60,000 nucleotides of DNA from Symsagittifera roscoffensis (lineage: Eukaryota > Xenacoelomorpha > Acoela > Convolutidae): the NCBI RefSeq assembly GCF_963678635.1, contig NC_087062.1, forward strand, positions 71,517,345-71,577,344, written 5' to 3'. How positions within the stretch are numbered: position 1 is the first letter of the stretch; every line of letters begins with the position of its first letter. The translations under genes were made by a program, and so were the position numbers. Of this stretch, positions 50,400-60,000 are shown piece after piece. Below the pieces are notes generated by a model, which saw nothing but the letters and a program-made list of their open reading frames with translations, did no database searches and was not told where the DNA came from.

Positions 50400-50605
50400 C
50401 AGATTGTCGTCTTCGTGACAACATGCCGGATGTTTCTTGTGCTGTAAGCAACTTTTATTTTAGTTGCTTACAGTACAAGAATATATTTAATATATTTAAT
50501 TTTCAAGTCCCGCCAAAAACTACAATGGACAACACTTGCAACTAAAATAAAAGTTGCTTACAGCACAAGAAACATCCGGCATGTTGCAACGAAGCCGACA
50601 ATCTG
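50400..50605. repeat. Inverted repeat, 66-bp arms
   Basis: CAGATTGTCG to TTTTAGTTGC (50400-50467) is repeated inverted at 50538-50605 with very few mismatches, around a spacer of about 70 bp. It is a strong cruciform or foldback candidate. Part of the arm (GTTGCTTACAG) recurs in the spacer. Confidence 0.85.
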
Positions 50606-52239
50606 AAATGAAATTCTATCGAGAATGATTTTCTATCGAAATTATGTAGATCTAGTTTTTTCAGCTTTTTTCATTTTTTTTATTTCGACTGTGTTTGAAG
50701 ATGATCCTAAAATTTTGCTGTTAATTTTTTCCAGTGCTTTTGATATTTTTGAGTGATGTGTTTTCTAGGCCAATTTTTTCTTATTTTTTGCTTGCGTGGG
50801 GTCCTATGCCTTATGAGATTTCGCTGCAAACTTTTCAGAACATGGGATTCAGTTAAAAATTCATATATCGCTGTGGCCTTTTCAACAACTAGGTTGCAAT
50901 TGCAATGTTCTCAAGTTCTATCATCCATAATTTATTCTATCGTTGAGTAGAAGATGCCTCCTTTTGCGTTTTTTGAAGGTGAAAATGAATGTGCCGACTG
51001 TGTGTGTGTTGTACTTCTTTGAAATTTTCGACGAACCTGGTTTTGACCACGAGGTCTTTTGATTTCCATTTAGTAGTTATTTTTGGGTGTTTTATGTAGA
51101 CTACGATGACAAACGGAGCCGTCTTTGCTCCGTATCCGCCCAATTCGATCAGAGTTATAATTAAGCCCAATGGTTCTATGTAGCTCCTGTTATAGCAAGC
51201 TCAGTTCCTTGCTGCTTTCTCTTTGTGACTTTGGTCCTACAGCAATTTTATACCGTTATTCCATCAGTGGTGGTTTGTTCCTCAAAACAATTTAACTCGT
51301 GTAAGTCAATGTTTTTGATCGCGCAAATGGCCGTTTTCAGTTCTATGAACCATTTGGACCACTCTAAAGGTATTCTTCGGATTGTTTATGCCAGAAGGGC
51401 TGAATATTGTTTTTTTTTCCGCTCACTGTGCCATGCCATGAAGCGCATTGTTAGTGTACGTGGTTTTCGAAAGTTTTAACGGGGACTGCCTTCGTATTGC
51501 TTGTTGTGGAGGTGGTTTTATTTTACTGGAATGTTGTCAAGGATGTCATCATGGCTACTGTCGATTTGTATACTGTGCTTTTGCTTGCGTTTTTCAAGTG
51601 CTGTTCGTACTTATCTTCAATTTTGGGCGACGAGCGTCATCAGATCTGTTGCTGTGATGTCCTCTGGTAAATGGGTCCAGTAGCTTTTATCCGGTATTTT
51701 GAAGAGTTCATTTCTTGTGTCACTTTTTTGTTATTTTCTGATATGATCTGTAATCATTTGCGGGATAATTGATGACAACAATTTCTTCTAAATAGGAGCA
51801 CGTCAATACGCCTCAGAGATGATCAATTCCTCGAAAATTTGAATTGTTCTGCGTCAATGCATACTTCGATGCTAGGTTGCCAACAAAAGCGGAGCTATCG
51901 GGTGAGGACTAAAAAAATAGTCCAAAGATTTTTTTCTAGCTTTTTTATCACTCTTTGTTTTCTTTAGTTTAACAAGTTTTTAAATTTGTTGACATAGTTA
52001 CCGCTTTATAAAGGTCTTTCAATGTCTTTTATTGTTGCTATTTGGCTTTCTCGGTATGTTTTTAATTTGAGACATATACATGAAAATATTGGTTGATTTT
52101 CATTGGTTTCTCATTTTTGTTGAACGATTGACTTTGGTCTCGTTTTGTTTGGGCTATTTGCCATGCTATGTATGTTGTGTATCGCAAATAATGCTCCGCT
52201 ATGGTGTAATATGTGTTAATTAGTCGGAAACTTAATTTC

Positions 52240-52241
52240 AG
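52240..52241 (+). promoter_or_regulatory. Splice acceptor just before NIF3L1 start
   Basis: CTTAATTTCAG ends 3 nt before the ATG. It would serve a 5'-UTR intron or spliced-leader trans-splicing; the sequence cannot tell which. Confidence 0.55.
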
Positions 52242-52244
52242 AGC

Positions 52245-53300
52245 ATGTTACTTAGCGATGTGGTGAAACGACTCAGATTACTGGCACCGTTGCAGTTTTG
52301 TGAAAAGTGGGATAATGTGGGCATGCTGGTTGAAAGTAGTGCTGAAAAGCCAGTTGATCGAGTGTTGCTGACGAATGACCTCACTGCAGATGTCCTGAAC
52401 GAGGCTGTACAAAACTGTTGTCAGTTGATTGTTTCCTATCATCCGTTTATTTTTAAACCGATCACAAAACTCAGGCGATCTAATTGGAAGGAACGTCTGA
52501 TATTAGACTGCATTCAAAGTGATATCTCTGTATATTCACCGCATACATCATGGGATGCTGTTTCGTGGATGAATAATCTTAACATAATCAAGAGCTCTCT
52601 AGGTAAACCAGAGATGAAAATTGGGGAATTGTTACCATCATTAGCTTCATTATATCCACCTAGTTTCGAAGCCAAAGGAATGCTATACGTGAACACGTTT
52701 GTTGGTGAGAGCTTCAACCAGAATCTTCCGACGTTATACGAAACTATTTCCAAAACTACCGGGGATGAGTTTGCGATGGCTCGGAATGGACCCGAACAAG
52801 ATAGCGTTGAAGTGTTATCAAATTACAACATTGCAAAAGATCTGCCAATGAAACCATCTTCTGTGAAAGATTTCGGTGTTAAATTTTCACATGCGTTTGG
52901 ATGCGGCCTGAAACTTGAACTTTCCGCTAGCAAACTCCGTGAAACAGATATCATCGCAAATATCAAACATTTTCTCGACTTGAGATATGTGCGATACTCT
53001 CCGGGAGACAAAAGAAGCTCTGAGTCAGTGGTGACCAGTATAGCAGTGTGCGCTGGATCCGGTGGCAGCGTGCTGCGCGATGTTTTTGGCACAGTTGATT
53101 TGGTTGTTACTGGAGAAATGTCACACCACGAAGTTCTCGATGCAAAATTCAACGGCACATCTGTGATTTTGACGGAGCATAGTAATAGTGAGAGGAAATT
53201 TCTAACAGAGTTCAAAAGCACTGTTGAAAATATTAAGCTGCTGCCTAATTGCGAACTGCTCATTTCTGAATTGGACAAAGATCCATTAGATGTATATTGA
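52245..53300 (+). CDS. NIF3L1: NIF3-like protein 1
   Basis: 351 codons in one exon, close to the length of animal NIF3L1. The N-terminal half starts MLLSDVVKRLRLLAPLQFCE and carries the family motifs around EKWDNVGML and VSYHPFIFKPI. The metal-binding histidine pattern typical of the NIF3/DUF34 family appears as SYHPF and SPHTSWD in the N-terminal part, and TGEMSHHEVLDA with LTEHSNSER in the C-terminal part. The family is conserved from bacteria to animals; its biochemical role is not settled, and human NIF3L1 has been linked to transcriptional co-regulation. The gene has no introns in its coding part. A splice acceptor (CTTAATTTCAG, ending at 52241) lies 3 nt before the ATG, and an AATAAA lies 4 nt after the stop, so both untranslated regions look extremely short. 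It reads in the same direction as the aPKC gene 1.8 kb downstream. Confidence 0.93.
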   Translation: MLLSDVVKRLRLLAPLQFCEKWDNVGMLVESSAEKPVDRVLLTNDLTADVLNEAVQNCCQLIVSYHPFIFKPITKLRRSNWKERLILDCIQSDISVYSPHTSWDAVSWMNNLNIIKSSLGKPEMKIGELLPSLASLYPPSFEAKGMLYVNTFVGESFNQNLPTLYETISKTTGDEFAMARNGPEQDSVEVLSNYNIAKDLPMKPSSVKDFGVKFSHAFGCGLKLELSASKLRETDIIANIKHFLDLRYVRYSPGDKRSSESVVTSIAVCAGSGGSVLRDVFGTVDLVVTGEMSHHEVLDAKFNGTSVILTEHSNSERKFLTEFKSTVENIKLLPNCELLISELDKDPLDVY

Positions 53301-53304
53301 AAGT

Positions 53305-53310
53305 AATAAA
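53305..53310 (+). terminator. NIF3L1 polyadenylation signal
   Basis: AATAAA starts 4 nt after the TGA stop, implying a 3' UTR of only a few tens of bases. Confidence 0.7.
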
Positions 53311-54082
53311 ATTTATGATTTGAACTATTATCGAGTGAAACGTGTCTGAAGCAAAAAAAAAGTGACGGCTTGCGGTTTTACGACTTGACGTAGCGAAGCT
53401 TTCATTTTTTGTACCGGCGAACTTGCTCATGTTGCACCGAATGTTCCAACATACTTATCAGGATTTCTTATCGAAAGTTTGATTTTTTTTCGGGCTATTT
53501 ATTCGGTAGCGCAGATAGAATTTAGAATTCAACAAGACTGCTCGTATCAGGGCGAAGCCCTGAATGTTCCGACTGCTTTTCAAGGTTTATGGAGCAGTAG
53601 TAATAACATAAAAACATTATATGAAATAAAAAAAATGAAATTTTTTTTCTTCTAAATTTTGAAATTTTTTATGAAAATCATCCCCCCACACGCCATATAA
53701 AGTACAAAAAGATAGTTTTCGTTCCTTGTAACACATCAATTATGGCAAATAAGCTTCGTTCAACCAATTTGGAACGATTTATAAGACGGATTAAATCTCC
53801 GCTTACGCGTTAATAGCGCAAAATATATCGCGCGCTAATTGTTCCAAATTGGTCAAAAAGGCAATATTTAAACCCTCATAACTTTACGAAAAATGATCAC
53901 AGGTGAAATTTCTTTTCAAATTTGAGCTCAGGACAACAATACCTTTCGAATGATATAAAAAAATTTCCGTCAAAAATGGCTAGTTAAAAAGTCGAAATTT
54001 GTCTGAAGAAAAAAAAAACCACCCCGAGCACATATTCCGTTACTTTCGTATCGAAAGTCGGAGCAATAATACGGTACCCTTG

Positions 54083-54290
54083 CTATAAGCAAGGGTATTG
54101 CAATCGGGTAAGAGGCACTTCCCCGTAAATAACTTTCTTCATAGGACTCATCTCCTGAACCCTGGACTCATTCATCCTCTTGCCTTCTTATAAATTCAAA
54201 GTCAATCAACCATCTGGCGTAGAGGTTACACAACTGCTTGAGACGTTAAAAGTTTGTGGTTCGAATCCGGTCGTGAGCTGATTTTTGCAA
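54083..54290 (+). repeat. Diverged SINE-like copy with intact B-box
   Basis: Begins with the hairpin CCCTTGC-TATA-AGCAAGGG, then ATCGGGTAAGAGG and CCCCGTAAATAACT, and ends in a tRNA-like part with GGTTCGAATCC near 54258. The 5' hairpin has a different stem sequence from the 46222 copy but keeps the pairing. Confidence 0.55.
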
Positions 54291-54359
54291 ACTAGAGTTT
54301 TTGGGACGACGTCCGTCTGTTTATTTTAAGTTGCTTGTCCGTCTGCTTTTTTGGTATTC

Positions 54360-54560
54360 ACAAAGTTCGCCCATCACACGTTTCGCCCCTCATAAATTAC
54401 TGGCACATTTCGCCCCTAAAATGTACATTTAGAAAGCGGCGGTTAATTAACTGTGTTATAAGTTAGGGGCGAAACGTGCGAGGACGAAATGTGTGAAAAT
54501 ATCAGGGGCGAAATGTGTGAGGGGCGAAATGTGGCACTAGATTTAAGAGGGGGCGAAACG
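54360..54560. repeat. Palindromic GGGGCGAAATGTG repeat (MITE-like)
   Basis: CACACGTTTCGCCCCTCA and GCACATTTCGCCCCTA on the left are mirrored by AGGGGCGAAACGTGCG, AGGGGCGAAATGTGTGA (twice) and GGGGCGAAACGTG on the right. A unique centre lies near 54430-54465. The whole can fold back. No transposase. Confidence 0.75.
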
Positions 54561-55093
54561 TGGGACAACCGCTTTTTTTGCCGACTTGCATGCTTGTCTG
54601 TCTGCTTTTTTTGCCGACTTAGTTCTCACAGAATGGGCTAAGTTAAGTGGTAATGGGGTCCACTCTGTTTTTCTTATCCGCTCCCCGTAATAAATTGGTC
54701 TGAAAAACAGATGTATTCAAACCCAATCTCTTCTCACCGAGCGAAGTTTTTTTAAGTCACCACTCATATTGCGTCACCATAACGACTCATATTGCTTAAA
54801 GAAAAATACTTGCGCGAGCGTTCTTGTAGCTCCCTAAAGTTTTTGAATTGATTATTAAAACGCTTCTGATGCCGCATTTTACGCGTTGATTTTTATAGTC
54901 GAATATTTAGCCAAGAGAACATGTTATTGTTTGGATATGTTTCCAAATAACATTCATTTCCTTAAAACGAATGAAAGTTTAAAAAATGATCAGTCTTTTT
55001 TTTTAATAAAAACGAAAAGGTTTATAATTTGAGCTTTAGTTTTGCATTTGTTTTAGATTAATTTTGAGCTTTGCTTGTCTATTTTATTATCTT

Positions 55094-55631
55094 ATGTCCG
55101 CAATGGACAGCAGTGTTGTTGTAAGTGGGCGAAATTCAGCAGTGCCTCATTACAACCCCCAATCTGGGGGAATCCAAGGGAGGATTTATAACCCGGTTGG
55201 AGTTGGCGGAGGGGACAACGTTGCAGTGCGTTCATCCTCTACCACTTCATCATCATATTCTACTGACCAACCATCTCTGGTTCAAAATCAAATGAACTCA
55301 AGTAGTAGTAACGTTATGAATAACACTAATACAAACTCGCTAAATCACGCGTCTGTGAGTCAGCAGGAACTGTTGACTAATCAGTTCAGCGCCATGGCAA
55401 TGGCAGCTTCAGGAGCAAACTCGATCCGGATTAAGGCAGCATTCAATGGCAACGTGTACATTTCCTCAATAGAGTACAACTATTCGATCGAGGAACTGGT
55501 AGATCATATTCAGTCTATTTGTGGAATTCAGAGTAATAACATATCCGAGTCCTCGTCTGCTTCTTCGCCATCCTCGACCGATGCGACATCAGGACAGAAT
55601 GGCAAAGCGAATGTGCGCAACTCATTACTCT
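55094..55631 (+). CDS. PRKCI: Atypical protein kinase C, exon 1 (N-terminus and first half of PB1)
   Basis: First coding exon of an atypical PKC (iota/zeta type), the kinase of the Par polarity complex. Translation probably starts at ATG 55094 (MSAMDSSVVVSG); ATG 55103 is an alternative. About 115 residues of Ser/Asn-rich low complexity precede the PB1 domain, which begins SIRIKAAFNGNVYISSIEYN and reaches VDHIQSICGI. A further Ser-rich stretch (SESSSASSPSSTDATSG) then interrupts PB1 before the OPCA motif in exon 2. In vertebrate aPKCs these two halves are contiguous, so this is an insertion. The donor is ACTCT|GTGAGT at 55632, phase 1. Joining to 56219 keeps the frame. The atypical class is assigned from PB1 plus a single C1. 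A choice between iota and zeta is not meaningful in invertebrates, which usually have one gene. Confidence 0.88.
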
Positions 55632-56218
55632 GTGAGTACATTGATAATTTCAATATATACCTAACCATGGCCTCAGATGCCGATTTTTTTGGCCAATCCC
55701 TCACTCAGCTGATTCTATTCAATTTGAGAAAAAATTTGATTCAAGAAATTTTTCTGTTTGAAGTGATTGGATATGCGCTCCTAATTAAATGCGGGAGTCA
55801 CATACTTGTTACTCCCGTTGTGCTCAATGATCGCGACTGGCAAATTAATTAGCGTGGGTGGCGTGATTACCTTTTCCGGAAACGGAGTGTTCCATTGCAT
55901 GGTTGAGGGGCTTGTTTATAAAATGGTCCCACCCCGGTGATAAAATCTAGTCGTACAGAGAAATTATAATCTTAGGTGTTTCGAGTCAGCTATATCGACC
56001 TGCAAATTCTAAGCTTCAACTCTGAATGCAAATTATTTCTGTAAATTTGATTTTTTGGCACCCCTGAAAATGAATTGTCGTGACACTCAAATCTCCCCTA
56101 GAAAAATTTACCAGAACCGTAATCGCAAAGCATAGTAATAATTGTTGTAGATAGTTTCAAAAACTCATCTGGATACCTTAAATGTGGTTTATTGCATCAG
56201 TTGTTTTTATGCTGATAG

Positions 56219-56384
56219 CTGGGAACAAGGACACTTCCAGTGCCTGTACCATCAAGTGGGTGGACGAGGATGGGGATCCCTGCACGCTAGAGAGCGAGTG
56301 GGAGCTGAGAGAGGCCATCAGACAGTATCATGAAAACAAGGATAACGAAATCAAATTATACGTATTCGCCTCCAAGCCAAACAA
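56219..56384 (+). CDS. PRKCI: Atypical PKC, exon 2 (PB1 OPCA motif)
   Basis: Acceptor ATGCTGATAG|CT (56218) and donor ACAA|GTAAGT (56385). The two phases (1 in, 2 out) fit exons 1 and 3 exactly. It encodes TIKWVDEDGDPCTLESEWEL, which contains the acidic OPCA motif that binds the basic face of PB1 partners such as Par-6 and p62. The PB1 domain ends in IKLYVFASKP. Confidence 0.92.
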
Positions 56385-56802
56385 GTAAGTGAAGTTCTTT
56401 TTTTGTCAATGATGTTTTCCTTGAACAAATTTCAACAACATTTAAATGCAACAACAATTGCTGCCTCTTTTTTGTGACACAAAAAAAATCATCAGAATGG
56501 GTCAAGTAGTATATCATATTAAAGCCCTTTCAATTGTGATTCGAACGACCGTCAAAATTTTTCAAGTGTCCAGAAAAACTGGTGTACATTTTTTATGGTT
56601 TAGCTCAATTTCGAGCTAGTAAAGAGATCGAGTTTCCTTCGTTATTGCAGTTTCGGACAGCTTAGTGCATTAGTACGCACCTTGTTTTTCTAACGTAAGT
56701 CGCAAATAAAAGTGTTCAATGATTTTGAGGCCCTTTTCCTATAATCTAAATCTGTAGCATCTGTTCTCTGCTTTATTTGTAGCTATTGTTTCTAATTTAT
56801 TA

Positions 56803-56885
56803 AGCGTCCATGGCTGAGTGGTTTGTGCATGAGACTCCTATTCTCTACGGCGCCATAGGTCGCAGATCGAATCCGTGACGTAGCT
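56803..56885 (+). repeat. tRNA-like relic in aPKC intron
   Basis: GCGTCCATGGCTGAGTGGTT carries a Pol III A-box (TGGCTGAGTGG), and AGATCGAATCC about 45 nt later is a decayed B-box. The layout with a long variable region resembles Leu/Ser tRNA. The acceptor ends do not pair well, so this is a tRNA pseudogene or SINE head rather than a working tRNA. Confidence 0.5.
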
Positions 56886-57475
56886 GAGTTTTTATTATTT
56901 CGAGGCTTATTTCTCATTTTGTTTCTTTAAAGAGCTGTTTTTTGTCGTGCTCTCGCTAGTATTTGCGAAGCGAAGCTTCGCCTCCGTATGAAATTTTAAA
57001 TGGTTTCGTTTTTTTTTGTCATACACTTTTTTGAAGACAAATATTGACTAATTCACCAAGTTTCGACGCGTTTGTATAGTTCACTAATCACACCATGCAC
57101 TAAAAACTACTCTCTTTTGATGTGAAAGATGGTAACTTCAGACTCAGTTAAGACCTGGCTTGCTAGAGCTGCTCGATGCTCTTTGAAACCGTCAAAAAAT
57201 CATCAGTCCTGGCGCTTTGACTAAATGATGGCTTCAAGTTTCAATTTCCTGAAGGAGATTTTTCTCCTATTGTAAAAGGAGAAATTGCTCTTCACTTTAA
57301 CCTTAACATTCGATTTTAATGCAACTTTAAGTGGGAGAAATCTGTTATGATATACCTTCTTGTACTACAATAAAAGGGCCATTTTTTTTAAAACCGATTT
57401 CACTCTAGAGTCGCATCAAGTGCGATTGTGCAGTGCATTTATTTTTTAATTTAAGGATAATGTTTTCCTTTCTAG

Positions 57476-57736
57476 ACCAGGCGAGCCTTGTGAAGGTGAA
57501 GTGAAGGACATCTACAGGCGAGGTGCGCGACGATGGCGGCGCCTCTACAAGATTAACGGGCACTCGTTCGCCGCCAAGCGATTCGGAAAGAGAGCTCTCT
57601 GTTTCATCTGCCGTGACGTCATCTGGGGTCTGGGCAGACAGGGCTTCCGCTGCGTGGAGTGCAAAATCATGGTGCATAAGAAGTGTCACAAACGGGTCTC
57701 CTTCGTCTGCGGCGAGTCATACGACACAATCACAAG
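57476..57736 (+). CDS. PRKCI: Atypical PKC, exon 3 (pseudosubstrate and C1 domain)
   Basis: Acceptor TTTCCTTTCTAG|ACC (57475) and donor CACAAG|GTCACC (57737). Phase 2 at both ends fits the neighbours. It encodes the pseudosubstrate YRRGARRWRRLY, which holds the kinase inactive, and one complete C1 zinc finger from HSFAAKRFGKRALC through CRDVIWGLGRQGFRCVEC to HKKCHKRVSFVC. All His and Cys zinc ligands are present. Atypical C1 domains do not bind diacylglycerol. Confidence 0.93.
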
Positions 57737-58059
57737 GTCACCATTATTACAATACGTTAATTATTCACATCATAAAGAATTGATAAAATAGAATTGATAA
57801 AATAATAATCATCATATGATAGAAGAATTAGCATTTTGATAGCGAAGCTAATATCAATTTATCAGCAGAAAATACATGCGCTATATTTTATATGACTTCG
57901 TGTGAGAAACAGATTATAAGGGGCTACAAAGGTGGATGGGGGTCTCGACAGACTATAAGGTCTCGACAGACTGAGAAACAGATTATAGAAGGGGGATTTG
58001 CGAAACTTTTATCGACAATTATTAAAAGCCGACTGAACTGATTTTCCGAGCGCTCCTAG

Positions 58060-58273
58060 AACAAGTCAATTTTTTTTGAAAAACAGGTCAAAATGTAGTA
58101 TTTGGAAATTTTGTGACCAACGGCGCGCGCCTCCCTTAAGGGTTGGTCGCCGAAAATGGATGTCATAAAATAATACCAAAAGGGGGACCCTTTGGTTGGT
58201 GAGGGGGTCGAATCTCTGAGAGGTGGGGGAGCGTCCGAGCCCCTATGCGCCCCTCCCTCTAAATACGCCCCTG
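58060..58273 (-). mobile_element. Degraded hAT-type MITE in aPKC intron
   Basis: On the minus strand it starts CAGGGGCGTATTTAGAG and shares GATTCGACCCCCT, CCAAAGGGTCCCCCTTT and GCGCGCGCC with the MITEs at 45580 and 47169. It is older and diverged, and the left end is not resolved. Confidence 0.65.
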
Positions 58274-58587
58274 TTCACCCGTTTTCTGGTCTGATAATTG
58301 TGACTGATTATCTAAGTAACACGAAAAAATGTTGGCTAAATGAAATGATGCTCCATTATGCTGACTAATTTGCCTAATCCTAAACGCCAAAATGATCAAC
58401 TTCCAGAAATATTGATTGCTGAAGGTTCATTTGTTTTCCTTTGCATGAACTTTTTTTGGGATTTTTATTTGCGGCGTAACTAAAATGCTTTATTGAACTT
58501 GACTCTAAAGTAGATGTGAAATTTTGTGACTTTGAACAGCGATTCATCTTTTTTCCCCGGATAAGAATTCATCAAGTGTCATTTCAG

Positions 58588-59020
58588 GTCACTTCCTACT
58601 CAAAAGAGGGAAACTGAAGACAGAGCTGAGCTGGATGCCGCTCTGTACAACAACTCCATGGCCAGAACTTCAAACAGACAGCAAAACAACAATAACAACC
58701 ACCAGTCCTCATATCCACACACAGTATCGCATTCACACCACTCATCAAATCAGAATTCAAATGCATCCTCGCCCTCGAAAAAAGCCCAGAACCAAGCTGA
58801 TCATCGTCAAGATACCGCGGGTTCCCCAGGGTCGAGAAATCAGAAACAACAACCTCGTAATCATCACCACTCGCTGTCATCCGACGTGAACAAAATTAAT
58901 CCCCGAGGCGTTCCGACAGCAACATCCGCATCCGACCACAAAGCTACCCCGCATACGTTCGTCATCTCTCTTGCCGACTTCAACCTTCTGAAAGTTATCG
59001 GACGTGGAAGCTTCGCCAAG
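58588..59020 (+). CDS. PRKCI: Atypical PKC, exon 4 (linker and start of kinase domain)
   Basis: Acceptor GTCATTTCAG|G (58587) and donor GCCAAG|GTAAAA (59021), phase 2 in, phase 0 out. It encodes a hinge of about 120 residues rich in Asn, Gln, His and Ser (NRQQNNNNNHQSS), then the start of the kinase domain: LADFNLLKVIGRGSFAKV, the Gly-rich ATP-binding loop. The remaining kinase lobes and the C-terminal tail must be encoded to the right of the window; no matching exon is seen in 59021-60000. Confidence 0.92.
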
Positions 59021-60000
59021 GTAAAATCAAGTGGAATGTCGTTCTCCTGAACATGTAATTTGTCTCATATTCCGCCTCTAGTGAAAAATATTGTGTTCAA
59101 ATGATAAGAGAGGGTTCAAAAACAAATTTTTCGTCGTTTTTAGGTTGACAAATTAGATTTTTAAGCTCCCCTACCAAATGTTTGAAAGATGTAAAAAATT
59201 TACAACCATTTCTGTGCAGGGTTGAAATAAATAACAAGCAAAACAAATTGATTTAAATCTTTCGATTCCCAGCAGAATAAGAAAATTATGTACAAATCCT
59301 GTTTTTTTTTCAAAGCGTACACCGGTTGAAGTTACCAGTAATGATTAAGTATTCTGAAGCTTTAATTAGGGGAAACCCCCCCCCCCCCCCATGTTCGATG
59401 AACCAAGCGCGATAAAAAAAACTTTCAGCCAGTCAGAATTCATTATTCATAAATTCGAAGAAAATAAGCGTTAAAGTCAGTCAGATTTGGGCAAATTAAA
59501 GGTCACTGATTAGTTGAGAATTTTCAAAAATTCGTTCCTTCGCTCATGAGATAAGTCAAAATTTCGGACGTCATTTTGTGAGTTGTCTGAAAACTTTTTT
59601 CTAATTTTTGCTGTAGCTATTTTTTCCTGCTGGCTGCCTTCAGTTGAACAAATATTAACTCTTACTTAGTTATACAAATATAAAACTGAAGCCTCTTTGA
59701 TTTTTTTTCTGCGGTTTGACTTTAGTTTTTTTTAGTTCATTTTCTGTTTTTGAAAGGAAATAAAACTCCAGTATCGAGCAGCAAACGTTTGAAGGTCTAG
59801 AAAAACGGTCGACTTCTACTGTCGAGAATGGATTTTAATTTGAGATTTCACAGCGGAATAAAACTTATCTATTTATCCAGTTTTCTCAGCAAGGGTTATT
59901 TTTCTCAGAGGTTGTCTCTCTTTTTCCCGAGTTAATTAGTTTTTCCCTAAATAATTGCAGAGAACAAAAAAGGAAGTAAATTCAATTCTTTTCCGCAAAA
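59021..60000 (+). other. aPKC intron (continues beyond window)
   Basis: AT-rich intron sequence with a C-run near 59376-59390. TAATTGCAG near 59960 looks like an acceptor, but the following sequence does not encode the expected kinase segment. Confidence 0.7.

Larger units (their letters stand above)
48160..52241 (+). other. AT-rich non-coding region upstream of NIF3-like gene
   Basis: No gene recognised in 4 kb. It contains a diverged SINE-like copy (49843-50030), a 66-bp inverted repeat (50400-50605) and dispersed short repeats. It could be intergenic or a large 5'-UTR intron, since a splice acceptor ends at 52241. Confidence 0.6.
53311..55093 (+). other. Intergenic region between NIF3L1 and aPKC
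   Basis: AT-rich. It contains stable hairpins (TCAGGGC-GAA-GCCCTGA at 53547-53563), a SINE-like copy (54083-54290) and a palindromic GGGGCGAAATGTG repeat (54360-54560). The aPKC promoter presumably lies in the last few hundred bases, but I see no clear TATA box. Confidence 0.6.

Noticed and set aside
56803-56885. Functional tRNA gene
   Set aside because: The A-box is good, but the B-box is decayed and the acceptor stem does not pair.
59960-60000. Next aPKC exon at the right edge
   Set aside because: An acceptor-like TTGCAG is present, but the following codons do not encode the expected kinase N-lobe sequence.

Overview
This is a metazoan (invertebrate) genome window of modest GC content, filled mostly by retrotransposons. 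The evidence for an animal is a spliced gene for atypical protein kinase C, a NIF3-like gene, several LTR-retrotransposon families, tRNA-derived short repeats and hAT-type miniature elements. The sequence does not let me name the species.

Positions 1-36326 hold two very large, related Ty3/gypsy-type elements, one nested in the other. Element B (12151-35104, plus strand) is complete at 22,954 bp. It has two 899-bp LTRs that differ at about two positions, a conserved primer-binding site, a 2.5-kb leader with two tandem arrays, a Gag-protease-RT-RNase H-integrase polyprotein ending in a macrodomain-like domain, and a second ORF of 2959 codons. That second ORF has a coiled coil, a canonical SGNH (GDSL) hydrolase domain and a degenerate second SGNH-like domain. 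Element A (minus strand) is an older relative. Its Gag-Pol lies at 1382-10983, and the beginning of its own second ORF runs off the left edge (1-985). Its 5' LTR, primer-binding site and first 224 bp of leader lie on the far side of B (35105-36326), because B inserted into A's leader head-to-head. Each element carries one in-frame UGA, at different places, and A's gag start is frameshifted.

From 36.3 to 48.2 kb is repeat-rich sequence. It contains a diverged satellite of about 168-bp period, a complete Ty1/copia element inserted in it (39676-44579, minus strand; identical 92-bp LTRs, TTCGA target duplication, initiator-Met-type primer-binding site), and a 1.59-kb tandem duplication in which each copy carries a hAT-type MITE and a tRNA-derived SINE-like unit.

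From 48.2 to 60 kb is host gene territory. A long AT-rich stretch is followed by a single-exon NIF3-like gene (52245-53300), then the first four coding exons of atypical PKC (55094-59020): PB1 domain, pseudosubstrate, C1 domain and the start of the kinase domain. The rest of that gene lies to the right. Its introns contain a tRNA-like relic and a degraded hAT-type MITE.

The point most worth following up is the giant Ty3-type family, which combines a TARG1-like macrodomain at the end of Pol with an SGNH-hydrolase second ORF. A polypurine-type motif flush with its 3' LTR recurs inside the coding region.
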